DNA of 64,000 nucleotides from BOG-933 sp037132135. GTDB lineage: Bacteria; Pseudomonadota; Alphaproteobacteria; Azospirillales; Azospirillaceae. This document shows, piece by piece, positions 16,570 through 25,165 of this stretch; the first letter of the stretch is position 1, and the number at the start of each line of letters is the position of its first letter. Position numbers and translations under genes: made by a program. The notes under the pieces were generated by a model. The model had not been told where the DNA came from and did not search any database. It saw only the letters and a program-made list of their open reading frames with translations. Location: the NCBI GenBank assembly GCA_037132135.1, contig JBAXPR010000001.1:54145-118144 (forward strand), in the 5' to 3' direction.

Positions 16570-16800
16570 ACCCCTGGCGGGAGAGACCGGTGACTGTGCC
16601 GCCGGCGCCGAAGGAGCAAACGCCCCACAAACTCTCAGGCAAAAGGACCGCGGGGGGAAGCACTCTGGAAAGCAGGCCGGACCGGATCGCAAGAGTCGGA
16701 CCCGGGCCTCACCGAAGGCGTAAACCGTGACCGGACTGCCGCCGCCAAGGTGGCGGGTCGCTGGCGGTGAATCTCTCAGGTTCCGCGACAGAGGGGGCGA
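16570..16800 (+). promoter_or_regulatory. Tandem glycine riboswitch
   Basis: Two consecutive glycine aptamers are visible from conserved core sequences. The first runs from GGCGGGAGAGACC (about 16575) through GCCGAAGGAGCAAACGCC and ACTCTCAGGCAAAAGGACCG to CACTCTGGA (about 16669). The second has CACCGAAGGCGTAAACC (about 16710) and ATCTCTCAGGTTCCGCGACAG (about 16771). The short linker between them and the position directly before gcvT match the classical tandem class. In this family glycine binding switches on expression of the glycine cleavage genes so that excess glycine is oxidised. The region from 16800 to the gcvT start (16854) would be the expression platform, probably acting on the GGAGGAG ribosome site at 16837; which mechanism applies is inference. 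Confidence 0.93.
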
Positions 16801-16853
16801 GACCCGGACCGGCCAACGGTGCGGGCGTCCATTGTCGGAGGAGACCTGCCAAA

Positions 16854-17966
16854 GTGAGCGATGCCATAGAAACCCTGGCCCTGACGCCCCTCAACGCCCT
16901 GCACCGGGAGTATGGCGGCAAGCTGGTGCCCTTTGCCGGTTATGAGATGCCGGTCTACTACCCCGCCGGCATCCTCAAGGAACACGTCCACACCCGGACC
17001 CGGGCCGGCCTGTTCGATGTCTCGCACATGGGTCAGGTGCGCCTCAGCGGTCCCGGCGTTGCCGCGGCGCTGGAAGCGCTGGTCCCAGGCGACATTCAGG
17101 GCATCGGCCGGTTCCGCATCCGCTACACGCTGCTGCTCAACGCCAGCGGCGGCATTCTCGACGACCTGATGGTCACCAATGCCGGCGACCATCTCTTCCT
17201 GGTCGTCAACGCCGGCTGCAAGCAGGGCGACATCGCCCATCTGCGGCGCGAACTGCCGGCCGGCATTACCGTCGACTATCTCGAGGACCGGGCCCTGCTG
17301 GCGCTCCAGGGGCCGGCGGCGGCGGCGGTGCTGGCGCGCTTCATTCCGGCCGCCGCCGGCATGCCGTTCATGAGCTACGCCGAGGCCGAGTTCCTCGGCA
17401 CGCCGGTGCTGCTCTCGCGCTCCGGCTACACCGGCGAGGACGGCTACGAGATTTCGGTGGCCAATGATCAGGCCGAAGAGTTGGCCCGCCGCCTGCTTGC
17501 GGAACCGGAGGTCGAACCGATCGGCCTCGGCGCCCGCGACTCCCTGCGGCTGGAAGCCGGCCTCTGCCTCTATGGTCACGAGATCGACGAGACCACGACC
17601 CCGGTCGAGGCCAATCTGGTCTGGACCCTCGGCAAGCGCCGCCGGGCCGAGGGCGGTTTTCCCGGTTATGAGCGCATCCGCGAGCAACTCGACCGCGGCG
17701 TCCGCCGCCGCCGGGTCGGTATCCGTCCCGATGGCCGCGCCCCGGCCCGCGACGGCACCGAGATCATCGACGAAAGCGGCCGCCCGATCGGCGTCATCAC
17801 CAGCGGCGGCTTCGGTCCCACCGTGGGCGGCCCGGTGGCCATGGGCTATGTCGAGACCGGCTTCGCCGCCCCTGGCACCCTGGTCACGCTGCTGATCCGC
17901 GGCAAGGCCCACCCGGCACGCATTGCCGACCTGCCCTTCGTCAAGCAGAACTATTATCGCGGCTGA
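16854..17966 (+). CDS. gcvT: Glycine cleavage T protein (aminomethyltransferase)
   Basis: The gene starts at GTG 16854 with GGAGGAG ten bases upstream, giving 370 residues, a normal length. The T protein transfers the methylene group from the aminomethyl-lipoyl H protein to tetrahydrofolate, releasing ammonia. Typical family landmarks are GLFDVSHMGQ near residue 50, the folate-binding YTGEDGYEIS region, GLGARDSLRLEAG, and the C-terminal barrel with GPTVGGPVAMGY. It is the first gene of the riboswitch-controlled operon and is followed by gcvH after 38 bp. Confidence 0.95.
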   Translation: MSDAIETLALTPLNALHREYGGKLVPFAGYEMPVYYPAGILKEHVHTRTRAGLFDVSHMGQVRLSGPGVAAALEALVPGDIQGIGRFRIRYTLLLNASGGILDDLMVTNAGDHLFLVVNAGCKQGDIAHLRRELPAGITVDYLEDRALLALQGPAAAAVLARFIPAAAGMPFMSYAEAEFLGTPVLLSRSGYTGEDGYEISVANDQAEELARRLLAEPEVEPIGLGARDSLRLEAGLCLYGHEIDETTTPVEANLVWTLGKRRRAEGGFPGYERIREQLDRGVRRRRVGIRPDGRAPARDGTEIIDESGRPIGVITSGGFGPTVGGPVAMGYVETGFAAPGTLVTLLIRGKAHPARIADLPFVKQNYYRG

Positions 17967-18004
17967 GCCCGCTCCCCGAACGATAGCCCGAGGACACAAC
18001 CGAG

Positions 18005-18382
18005 ATGAGCCAGATCAAGTTCACCAAGGACCATGAGTGGATCCGCGTCGAGGGCGAAACCGGCGTGGTCGGCATTACTGAATACGCCCAGCATGCCTTG
18101 GGCGATATTGTCTTCGTCGAGTTGCCCGAGATCGGCCGCGAGGTCACCCAGGGCAACGATGCCGCGGTCGTCGAATCGGTCAAGGCGGCAAGCGAGGTCT
18201 ACGCCCCGGTCGATGGCGAGGTGATCGAGGTCAATCACGCGCTGGCCGAGGAACCGGCCCAGGTCAACGCCGATGCCGAGGGCGCCGGCTGGTTTTTCAA
18301 GGTCCGCATCTCCAGCCCGGCCCAGCTCGAGGCCCTGATGGACAAGACCGCCTATCAGACCTACCTGGAGGGGCTGGCCTGA
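18005..18382 (+). CDS. gcvH: Glycine cleavage H protein (lipoyl carrier)
   Basis: A 125-residue lipoyl carrier that shuttles the aminomethyl intermediate between the P, T and L proteins. The lipoylation site is Lys60 in VVESVKAASE. The N-terminal HEWIRVEGETGVVGITEYA pattern is typical of the family. Its stop codon overlaps the start of gcvPA by one base (TGATG), so the two are probably translationally coupled. Confidence 0.96.
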   Translation: MSQIKFTKDHEWIRVEGETGVVGITEYAQHALGDIVFVELPEIGREVTQGNDAAVVESVKAASEVYAPVDGEVIEVNHALAEEPAQVNADAEGAGWFFKVRISSPAQLEALMDKTAYQTYLEGLA

Positions 18383-19728
18383 TGCGCTATCTGCCCCTCA
18401 CCGAGGCCGACCGCCGGGAGATGCTCGCCGAGATCGGCGCGGCTTCGGTCGCGGAGCTGTATCGCGATGTTCCCGCGGCGGCCCGCCTGCCCGGCCCAAT
18501 CCCCGATCTGCCCGGCCACCGGGGCGAGTTGGAGGTCGAACGCCTGCTCACGGCGATGGCGGCCAAGAGCGTCACTGCCGGCAGCGTGCCGTTTTTCCTC
18601 GGCGGCGGCGCCTATCGCCACCATGTCCCGGCGACCGTCGATTCGCTGATCCAGCGCGGCGAGTTCCTCACCGCCTATACCCCCTATCAGCCCGAGATCG
18701 CCCAGGGCACGCTCCAGTATCTCTTCGAGTTCCAGACCCAGGTCGCGCTGCTCACCGGCATGGAGGTGGCCAACGCCTCGATGTATGACGGCGCCACCGC
18801 CTGCGCCGAAGCGGTGATGATGGCCAACCGCATTACCCGGCGCAGCCGCGCGGTGCTCGCCGGCAACCTCCATCCCCACTACCGCGACACCACCCAGACC
18901 CTGGCCCGCTTCAACGGCTTCGAGATTGCGGCCGGCGCCCCGGCGCCCGCCGGCCGGGAGTCCCTGGCCGACCGGATCGACGCCGCCACCTCCTGCGTCG
19001 TCGTCCAGAGCCCCGACGTCTTCGGCCATGTCCACGACCTCACCGCGCTCGCCGCCGCCTGCCAGGCCAAGGGGGCGCTGCTGATCGCCGTCGTCACCGA
19101 GGCGGTCTCTCTCGGCCTGCTGACCCCACCCGGGGCGATGGGCGCCGACATCGTGGTCGGCGAGGGTCAGTCGCTCGGCCTGCCGCTCGGCTTCGGCGGC
19201 CCCTATCTCGGGCTGTTCGCGGCCAAGGAGAAGTACCTGCGCCAGATGCCGGGGCGGCTGATCGGCCAGACTGTCGACGCCGACGGCCGGCGCGGCTGGG
19301 TGCTGACCCTGTCCACCCGGGAACAGCACATCCGGCGCGAGAAGGCGACCAGCAACATCTGTACCAACTCCGGTCTCTGCGCCCTTGCCTTCACCATGCA
19401 TCTGACCCTGCTCGGCGAGGCCGGCTTTACCGATCTCGCCCGTCTCAACCACGCCAAGGCGGTCCAGCTGGCGGAAAAGCTGGGCGACCTCAAGGGGCTG
19501 CGCATCCTCACCGATGGCTTCTTCAACGAGTTCACCATCGATGTCGGCCGGCGCGCGACCAAGGTCGTGACCAAGCTGGCCAAGCGCGGCCTGCTCGCCG
19601 GGGTGCCGGCGACCCGCCTGTTCCCCGACAGCGACGGCCTGACCGATCTGCTGCTGGTCACCGCCACCGAATGCACCACCGAAGCCGACATGGATGCCCT
19701 GGCCCGGGGCCTTGGGGAGTTGCTGTGA
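18382..19728 (+). CDS. gcvPA: Glycine dehydrogenase (decarboxylating) subunit 1
   Basis: A 448-residue N-terminal-half subunit of the P protein, which in this lineage is split in two genes. Together with subunit 2 it decarboxylates glycine using pyridoxal phosphate and passes the aminomethyl group to the H protein. Family motifs include FLGGGAYRHHVPATVD, FTAYTPYQPEIAQGTLQ-like sequence, and the C-terminal TREQHIRREKATSNICTN. It does not carry the PLP lysine, as expected. It overlaps gcvH and gcvPB by one base each. Confidence 0.95.
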   Translation: MRYLPLTEADRREMLAEIGAASVAELYRDVPAAARLPGPIPDLPGHRGELEVERLLTAMAAKSVTAGSVPFFLGGGAYRHHVPATVDSLIQRGEFLTAYTPYQPEIAQGTLQYLFEFQTQVALLTGMEVANASMYDGATACAEAVMMANRITRRSRAVLAGNLHPHYRDTTQTLARFNGFEIAAGAPAPAGRESLADRIDAATSCVVVQSPDVFGHVHDLTALAAACQAKGALLIAVVTEAVSLGLLTPPGAMGADIVVGEGQSLGLPLGFGGPYLGLFAAKEKYLRQMPGRLIGQTVDADGRRGWVLTLSTREQHIRREKATSNICTNSGLCALAFTMHLTLLGEAGFTDLARLNHAKAVQLAEKLGDLKGLRILTDGFFNEFTIDVGRRATKVVTKLAKRGLLAGVPATRLFPDSDGLTDLLLVTATECTTEADMDALARGLGELL

Positions 19729-21236
19729 TGACCGATACCTCGACCTCCGGGGCCACGATTTCCGGCCACCGCGGCTTGCAGATGGACGAGCCGCTGATCT
19801 TCGAACTCGACAGCCCGGGCGCCAGCGGCGTCGATCTCCCGGCCCCGCCGGCGGTCGCCAGCCGGCTCGGCCCGGTGGCGGCGCGCAATGGCGTCGGCCT
19901 GCCCGGCCTGACCGAGCCCGAGGTGGTGCGCCACTACACCCGCCTCAGCCAGAAGAATTACGCCATCGACAGCGGCTTTTATCCGCTGGGCTCGTGCACC
20001 ATGAAGCACAACCCGCGGCTCAACGAGAAGATGGCCCGCCTGCCCGGCTTTGCCGATGTCCACCCCCTGCAACCGATGGCCACGGTCCAGGGCGCGCTGG
20101 AACTGATCGACACCCTGGCCGGCTGGCTCAAGGCGCTGACCGGCATGAAAGCGGTGGCGATGTCGCCGGCCGCTGGCGCCCATGGCGAGATGTGCGGCAT
20201 GATGGCTATCGCCGCCGCCCACGAACATCGCGGCGGTCCGGCGCGAAAGCGCGTGCTGGTGCCGGAATCGGCCCACGGCACCAACCCGGCCACCGCAGCG
20301 GCGCTCGGGATGGTGGTCGAGGCGATCCCGGCCACCGCCGAAGGCCAGATCGATCTCGCCGCCTTCAAGGCCAGACTCGGCTTCGACGTCGCGGCGGTGA
20401 TGCTGACCAATCCCAACACCTGCGGCCTCTTTGAGCGCCATGTGCGGGAGTTGGCCGACGCCGTTCATGAGGCCGGCGCCTTTCTTTATTGCGACGGCGC
20501 CAACTTCAACGCCATCGTCGGCCGGGTCCGGGTCGCCGATCTCGGTGTGGACGCCATGCACATCAACCTGCACAAGACCTTCTCGACCCCCCATGGCGGC
20601 GGCGGCCCTGGCAGCGGCCCGGTGGTGTTCTCGGAAGCGCTGGCGCCCTTCGTGCCCCTGCCTGTGATCCTCCATGACGACGACGGCTTCCGGCTGGTCG
20701 AAAGCCAGGACGACGACGACGGCACCGCCCTGGCCTTTGGCCGCATGAAGGCCTTTCACGGCCAGATGGGCGTCTTTGTCCGGGCGCTCGCCTACACCCT
20801 CAGTCATGGCGCCGACGGCCTGCAGCAGGCCTCGGCGGACGCGGTGCTGTCGGCCAACTATCTGCTGGCCAAACTCAAGGGCACCTTCAACGCCCCCTTC
20901 CCCGGCCCGTGCATGCACGAGGCCCTCTTTGACGACCAGAGTCTGAAGGGCACCGGGGTCAGCACCCTCGACATCGCCAAGGCCCTGATCGACGAGGGCT
21001 TCCACCCGATGACCGTGTACTTCCCGCTGGTGGTTCACGGCGCCATGCTGATCGAGCCCACCGAGTCCGAATCCAAACGCGCCCTCGATCAGTTTATCGC
21101 CACCATGAAGGGGCTGGCCGAGCGCGCCAAAACCGATGCCGCCTCGTTCCACGCCGCCCCCGGCCTCGCCCCCCGCCGCCGCCTCGACGAAACTGGGGCG
21201 GCCCGCAAGCCGGTGTTGCGGTGGAAAAAGGGCTGA
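19728..21236 (+). CDS. gcvPB: Glycine dehydrogenase (decarboxylating) subunit 2
   Basis: The C-terminal-half subunit of the P protein, 502 residues from ATG 19728, which overlaps the gcvPA stop (TGATG). The PLP-binding lysine is Lys283 in INLHKTFSTPHGGGGPG. Other landmarks are FYPLGSCTMKHNPR and SPAAGAHGEMCG. The subunit works as a heterotetramer with subunit 1. It is the last gene of the operon; a GC-rich hairpin follows. The L protein (lipoamide dehydrogenase) is not in the cluster and is presumably shared from elsewhere. Confidence 0.95.
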   Translation: MTDTSTSGATISGHRGLQMDEPLIFELDSPGASGVDLPAPPAVASRLGPVAARNGVGLPGLTEPEVVRHYTRLSQKNYAIDSGFYPLGSCTMKHNPRLNEKMARLPGFADVHPLQPMATVQGALELIDTLAGWLKALTGMKAVAMSPAAGAHGEMCGMMAIAAAHEHRGGPARKRVLVPESAHGTNPATAAALGMVVEAIPATAEGQIDLAAFKARLGFDVAAVMLTNPNTCGLFERHVRELADAVHEAGAFLYCDGANFNAIVGRVRVADLGVDAMHINLHKTFSTPHGGGGPGSGPVVFSEALAPFVPLPVILHDDDGFRLVESQDDDDGTALAFGRMKAFHGQMGVFVRALAYTLSHGADGLQQASADAVLSANYLLAKLKGTFNAPFPGPCMHEALFDDQSLKGTGVSTLDIAKALIDEGFHPMTVYFPLVVHGAMLIEPTESESKRALDQFIATMKGLAERAKTDAASFHAAPGLAPRRRLDETGAARKPVLRWKKG

Positions 21237-21250
21237 ACTGAAAGGAACCG

Positions 21251-21288
21251 GCCCGCGACCGCGCCGCCCCGGCGGACCGGTCGCGGGC
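21251..21288. terminator. GC-rich hairpin between convergent genes
   Basis: A ten-base-pair stem (21251-21260 with 21279-21288) closes an 18-base GC-rich loop just after gcvPB and just before the end of the convergent coiled-coil gene. No T-tract follows on either strand, so intrinsic termination is not certain. Confidence 0.4.
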
Positions 21289-21306
21289 TGGCGGTGGGAA
21301 CGCGCT

Positions 21307-21789
21307 TCAGGAAACGCGCTTGCGGTCGTCAGGGCCGTGATAATCGGCCATATGGTCGGCCAGCATGTCGGCAACCTGACTGATCCGGCCCACGACCTTG
21401 AAATGATTGGCACTGGTCACATGCTGGAGCTTCTGAACCTCATCACCGACCACAGCGATGCTCGCGGTCAACTTGGTCTCGACGGCCTCAATACTGGCAG
21501 ACAGTTTGGTCTCGACGGCCTCAATACTGGCAGATAACTTGGCCTCGACAACATCAATACTGGCGGACAGCTTGGTCTCGACAACATCAATACTGGCGGA
21601 CAGCTTCGCGTCGACAGCGTCAATCCGGGCGGTCAGCCTCGCGTCGACCGCCTCAATGCTGGCAGACAGCTTGGCGTCGACAGCGTCGATCCGGGTGGTC
21701 AGCCTCGCGTCGACCGCCTTGACTTCCGCACGGGTCGCTTCGACCACGGTCAGAATCTGCGTCAGCATGCCCCTGAGATCGTCATCCAT
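21307..21789 (-). CDS. Coiled-coil protein with 11-residue repeats
   Basis: ATG 21789 has CGGAGG six bases upstream and gives 160 residues. Residues 25-112 are eight tandem copies of an 11-residue unit with consensus A-V-[D/E]-[A/T]-[K/R]-L-[S/T]-A-[S/R]-I-[D/E]. Such hendecads favour a straight or slightly right-handed coiled coil rather than the usual heptad form. A short helical N-terminal part (MDDDLRGMLTQILTVVEA) and a non-repeated helical C-terminus (about 113-160) flank it. There is no signal peptide or membrane segment. The composition and short N-terminal cap recall small phage-like or DUF1640-like coiled-coil proteins, but I cannot assign it. It is convergent with gcvPB and divergent from the malyl-CoA lyase gene. 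Confidence 0.75.
   Translation of the reverse strand: MDDDLRGMLTQILTVVEATRAEVKAVDARLTTRIDAVDAKLSASIEAVDARLTARIDAVDAKLSASIDVVETKLSASIDVVEAKLSASIEAVETKLSASIEAVETKLTASIAVVGDEVQKLQHVTSANHFKVVGRISQVADMLADHMADYHGPDDRKRVS
21454..21717. repeat. 33-bp tandem repeat, 8 copies
   Basis: These 264 bases code for the eight 11-residue units of the coiled-coil protein. Several units are nearly identical at DNA level (for example the two neighbouring copies around 21477-21545), which suggests recent copy-number change by slippage or unequal recombination. Confidence 0.85.
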
Positions 21790-21988
21790 CGCCAGCCTCC
21801 GGGCAAGACTATAGTCCGGCGACCGTGAAAAGTCGAGCCGAGCCTCGGGCTGCCCGAAAGGGCGAAGCGCCGCCGAGGCCGGCGTCGGGCTCCAGGCGCA
21901 TGCGCAGCTGAATCCGATGATCACCATCATCAGCGGTCATTACGGCGGCCGCCCCCGGGCCCTCGTCCCGATCGCCGCTCCCCTGCCC

Positions 21989-22018
21989 TTGACCGCGCCA
22001 CCCCGGATATCGTAAGGA
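21989..22018 (+). promoter_or_regulatory. Possible promoter of malyl-CoA lyase gene
   Basis: TTGACC (21989-21994) and TAAGGA (22013-22018) with an 18-base spacer, about 60 bases before the GTG start. The -10 match is only moderate. Confidence 0.35.
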
Positions 22019-22078
22019 TCGGCTAACAAGCCGGTGATGCCGGCAATTTTATGTCGATCGGACCGGGGAGGATCACGC

Positions 22079-23122
22079 GTGAAACTGCCGTCGAACTTTT
22101 ATAAGCCGCTGGCCATCGGCGCGCCCGAGCCGTTGCGGGAGTTGCCGGTGCGTCTTGAACGCATGCTGCACTTCTTCCCGCCGCACCTGGAGAAGATGCG
22201 GGCCAAGCTGCCCGAGATCGCGCGTCAGGTCGATGTCGTGGTCGGCAACCTCGAGGATGCCATTCCCGCCGATGCCAAGGAGGCGGCGCGGGCCGGCTTC
22301 ATCGAGGCCGCGGGCCGCACCGAGTTCGGCCAGACCGGGCTCTGGGTCCGGGTCAATGCCCTCAACAGCCCGTGGCTGCTCGACGACCTCACCCAGGTGG
22401 TGGGCGCGCTCGGCGACAAGCTCGATGTCGTGATGCTGCCCAAGGTCGAGGGGGTCTGGGACATCCATTTCCTCGACCAGATGCTGGCGCTGCTGGAGGC
22501 GCGCAACGGCGTAAGAAAGCCGATTCTGATCCATGCCATTCTCGAAACCGCGCAAGGGGTCAAGAATGTTGACGCCATCGCCGCCGCCAGCCCGCGCATG
22601 CACGGCATGAGCCTGGGGCCGGCGGATCTTTCGGCCTCGCGCGGCATGAAGACGACCCGGGTCGGCGGCGGCCATCCCTTTTATGGCGTGCTCGAGGACC
22701 CGCGGGCCGACGGCGCCGCCCGCGGCTTTTTTCAACAGGACCTCTGGCACTACACGGTGGGACGGATGGTCGATGCCTGCATGGCCACCGGCCTCCGGGC
22801 GTTCTATGGGCCGTTCGGCGATTTCCAGGACGACGCCGCCTGCGAGGCCCAATTCCGCAACGCCTTCCTTCAGGGCTGCGTCGGTGCCTGGTCGCTGCAT
22901 CCGAACCAGATCGCGATCGCCAAGCGGGTGTTCAGCCCCGACCTCGGCGAGGTCAAATTCGCCAAGCGCATCCTCGACGCCATGCCCGACGGCACTGGCG
23001 CCGTGATGATCGACGGCAAGATGCAGGACGACGCGACCTGGAAACAGGCCAAGGTCATCGTCGACCTCGCCCGTCTGGTCGCCACGAAAGACCCTGCCCT
23101 CGCGGCACAATACGGCTTATGA
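22079..23122 (+). CDS. mcl: L-malyl-CoA/beta-methylmalyl-CoA lyase, Chloroflexus type
   Basis: GTG 22079 follows a GGGGAGG site and gives 347 residues. It belongs to the CitE-like (HpcH/HpaI) family of CoA-ester lyases, which cleave malyl-CoA to acetyl-CoA and glyoxylate in a Mg-dependent way. The family residues are seen: the metal-binding acidic pair (NLEDAIP), the CoA/phosphate Arg (LWVRVNAL), the Lys of MLPKVEG, and Glu of ILETAQG. The N-terminus (NFYKPLAIGAPEP, LHFFPPHLEKM) and the C-terminus (MIDGKMQDDATWKQAKVI) match the longer 348-residue Chloroflexus Mcl as I remember it, not the shorter CitE-like Mcl1 of Rhodobacter. It lies near malate synthase, which also uses glyoxylate. A related enzyme, malyl-CoA thioesterase, is a possible alternative. 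Confidence 0.82.
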   Translation: MKLPSNFYKPLAIGAPEPLRELPVRLERMLHFFPPHLEKMRAKLPEIARQVDVVVGNLEDAIPADAKEAARAGFIEAAGRTEFGQTGLWVRVNALNSPWLLDDLTQVVGALGDKLDVVMLPKVEGVWDIHFLDQMLALLEARNGVRKPILIHAILETAQGVKNVDAIAAASPRMHGMSLGPADLSASRGMKTTRVGGGHPFYGVLEDPRADGAARGFFQQDLWHYTVGRMVDACMATGLRAFYGPFGDFQDDAACEAQFRNAFLQGCVGAWSLHPNQIAIAKRVFSPDLGEVKFAKRILDAMPDGTGAVMIDGKMQDDATWKQAKVIVDLARLVATKDPALAAQYGL

Positions 23123-23132
23123 CCTGAAAGAG

Positions 23133-23163
23133 GGGGGCCGGCGCCCGGAACCGCCCGGCCCCC
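23133..23163. terminator. Bidirectional hairpin after mcl
   Basis: A nine-base-pair stem (GGGGGCCGG 23133-23141 with CCGGCCCCC 23155-23163) lies between the convergent mcl and DUF4170 genes. A T-tract is lacking, but the position and strength make it a likely transcription stop for one or both. Confidence 0.45.
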
Positions 23164-23182
23164 GATCCCTTATACGAAGCGC

Positions 23183-23413
23183 TCAGTGCTCGCCCTTGCT
23201 CGGGTCGAGATAGCGGTGCATGTGAACGATGAAATAGCGGGCGTGGGCGTTGTCCACCGTCGCTCCGGTCACGCCGCGCCAAGCCTTGAGGGCCTCGGCG
23301 TAACTCGGATAAATGCCGACGATATGGAGATTCTTGGGATCGACGAATTCGGTGGTATCCGGTGACTTCAATTCACCGCCGAAGACCAGATGCAGCAGTT
23401 GTTTGTCCGACAT
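23183..23413 (-). CDS. DUF4170 family small protein
   Basis: A 76-residue soluble protein beginning MSDKQLLHLVFGGEL from ATG 23413. The pattern of KQLLHLVFGGEL, a central VGIYPSYAEALKAWRG and the C-terminal TVDNAHARYFIVHMHRYLDP is characteristic of the DUF4170 family found in Alphaproteobacteria, whose function is unknown. The size is normal. It lies downstream of malate synthase on the same strand, about 60 bp further on, and may be cotranscribed with it in the order aceB then DUF4170. Confidence 0.85.
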   Translation of the reverse strand: MSDKQLLHLVFGGELKSPDTTEFVDPKNLHIVGIYPSYAEALKAWRGVTGATVDNAHARYFIVHMHRYLDPSKGEH

Positions 23414-23474
23414 GGTGGTTCCCGTCAAATGATAAGATGTTGAACCAACGAAACAGCGGTGCGACGATTGCCGC

Positions 23475-25082
23475 TCAGGCCCCGGCCGCAATCAGCTTGT
23501 CGTAGGCCGGCAGCGTCAGAAATTCAACGAAGTTTTCCGATTCGACCAGATCAAGAAACAATTCGGCGGCGTCGCCGAACCGGCCCAGCCGGTAGCGCTC
23601 GGCGCCGACCCGCAGTCGCCAGCCGTCGAGTTCCTCGCGAATCATGCCGCGCACCAGGCCCCGCGTCACCACCCGGCCATCCTCGAGCCGGGCACCGTGC
23701 TTCAGCCATTGCCAGAGCTGGGAGCGGGAAATTTCCGCGGTGGCGGCATCCTCCATCAGGTTGAACAGCGGCACGCAGCCGACGCCGCGCAGCCACGATT
23801 CGAGGTAGCCGATACCGACCGCGACATTGTTGCGCAACCCCGCCTCGGTTTTCGGCCCGGCGGGAAGCTGGACCAGTTCCTCGGCCGTGACCTCGGCGCC
23901 GGCGGGGGCACGATCGATCTGGTTCGGCTCCGGCATCAGGCGGTCAAAAACCTCCCGCGCCACCGCCACCAGCGCCGGATGAGCCACCCAGGTGCCGTCA
24001 TGGCCCTTGGCCGCCTCGCGCTCCTTGTCGGCGCGCACCTTGTCGAGAGCAGCCTGATTGGCCTCGGCATCGCCCTTGACCGGGATGAACGCCGCCATGC
24101 CGCCGATCGCCGGCGCGCGCCGCTTGTGGCAGGTCCGGATCAACAGCCGGCTGTAGGCCTCAAGGAAGCCGCTGTCCATGGTCACCAGCGCCCGATCGGG
24201 CAGCAATTTATCCGGGCGGGAGCTGAACGCCTTGATATAGCTGAAGATATAATCCCAGCGCCCGCAGTTGAGCCCGGCCGAGTGGTCGCGCAGCTCGTAG
24301 AGGATTTCGTCCATCTCGAAGGCGGCGGGCAAGGTCTCGATCAGCACCGTCGCCTTGATTGTGCCTTCGGGCAGGCCAAAGGCATTCTCCAGCACCAGGA
24401 AGACCTCGCGCCATAGCCGCGCTTCATAGTGGGACTCGGTCTTGGGCAGATAGAAATAGGGACCGCTGCCGCGCCTCATCAGTTCGATGACATTGTGATA
24501 AAAGAACAGTGCCAAGTCGAATACCGTGGCCGAGATCGGCTGTCCATCCATCAGCACATGTTTTTCGGACAGATGCCAGCCACGCGGCCTCACCATCAGC
24601 ACCGCAGTCTGGTCATTGAGCCGGTAATGCTTGGCGGTGGCTGGCTCGACATAGGTAATGGTCCGGCGGACCGCATCGCGGAGATTGATCTGGCCCTCGA
24701 TCAGATTGGTCCAGGTCGGGGTGGTGGCATCCTCGAAATCAGCCATGAACACCCGCGCCCCGGAATTGAGGCCATTGATCACGGATTTGCGGTCGGTCGG
24801 CCCGGTGATCTCGACCCGGCGGTCGCGCAGCTCGGCCGGTAAGGGCGCGATCGTCCAGTTGCCCCGGCGCACCGCGGCAGTCTCGGGCAGAAAGGCGAGC
24901 GGTTCGCCGGCCTCGACCAGCGCCCGACGGCGGCGGCGGATATCGAGCAGGCGCTTGCGCTCATCGTCGAAACGCCGCTCCAGTTCGACCACCAGATCCA
25001 GCGCCTCGGGAGTCAGCAGGTCTTCATAACCAGGATGGAGCGGTCCACGGATAGTGAGACCGGCAATTGTCGTGACCGTCAT
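23475..25082 (-). CDS. aceB: Malate synthase A
   Basis: A 535-residue enzyme, normal for the A isoform. It condenses acetyl-CoA and glyoxylate to malate and CoA in the cytoplasm. The signature LRDHSAGLNCGRWDYIFSYIK is present in the middle, with catalytic-region motifs FMADFEDATTPTW, the loop YFYLPKTESHYEARLW, and RNNVAVGIGYLESWL and VPLFNLMEDAATAEISR in the C-terminal half. ATG 25082 is preceded by GAGG. Isocitrate lyase is not in the window, so glyoxylate may come from that enzyme elsewhere, or from malyl-CoA cleavage by the neighbouring mcl product. Confidence 0.96.
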   Translation of the reverse strand: MTVTTIAGLTIRGPLHPGYEDLLTPEALDLVVELERRFDDERKRLLDIRRRRRALVEAGEPLAFLPETAAVRRGNWTIAPLPAELRDRRVEITGPTDRKSVINGLNSGARVFMADFEDATTPTWTNLIEGQINLRDAVRRTITYVEPATAKHYRLNDQTAVLMVRPRGWHLSEKHVLMDGQPISATVFDLALFFYHNVIELMRRGSGPYFYLPKTESHYEARLWREVFLVLENAFGLPEGTIKATVLIETLPAAFEMDEILYELRDHSAGLNCGRWDYIFSYIKAFSSRPDKLLPDRALVTMDSGFLEAYSRLLIRTCHKRRAPAIGGMAAFIPVKGDAEANQAALDKVRADKEREAAKGHDGTWVAHPALVAVAREVFDRLMPEPNQIDRAPAGAEVTAEELVQLPAGPKTEAGLRNNVAVGIGYLESWLRGVGCVPLFNLMEDAATAEISRSQLWQWLKHGARLEDGRVVTRGLVRGMIREELDGWRLRVGAERYRLGRFGDAAELFLDLVESENFVEFLTLPAYDKLIAAGA

Positions 25083-25165
25083 TTTGTCCTCACCGGCAAT
25101 CCTGCCCAGTCCTGATCCAGAACCTTACCTAGCACAGCTCGCGGCGCTGCACCATCAGGGGCTCA

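Noticed and set aside
19203..21413. A 736-codon minus-strand frame over the gcvP genes.
   Set aside because: Its product is His/Gly/Arg-rich without domain features; gcvPA and gcvPB on the plus strand are unambiguous.
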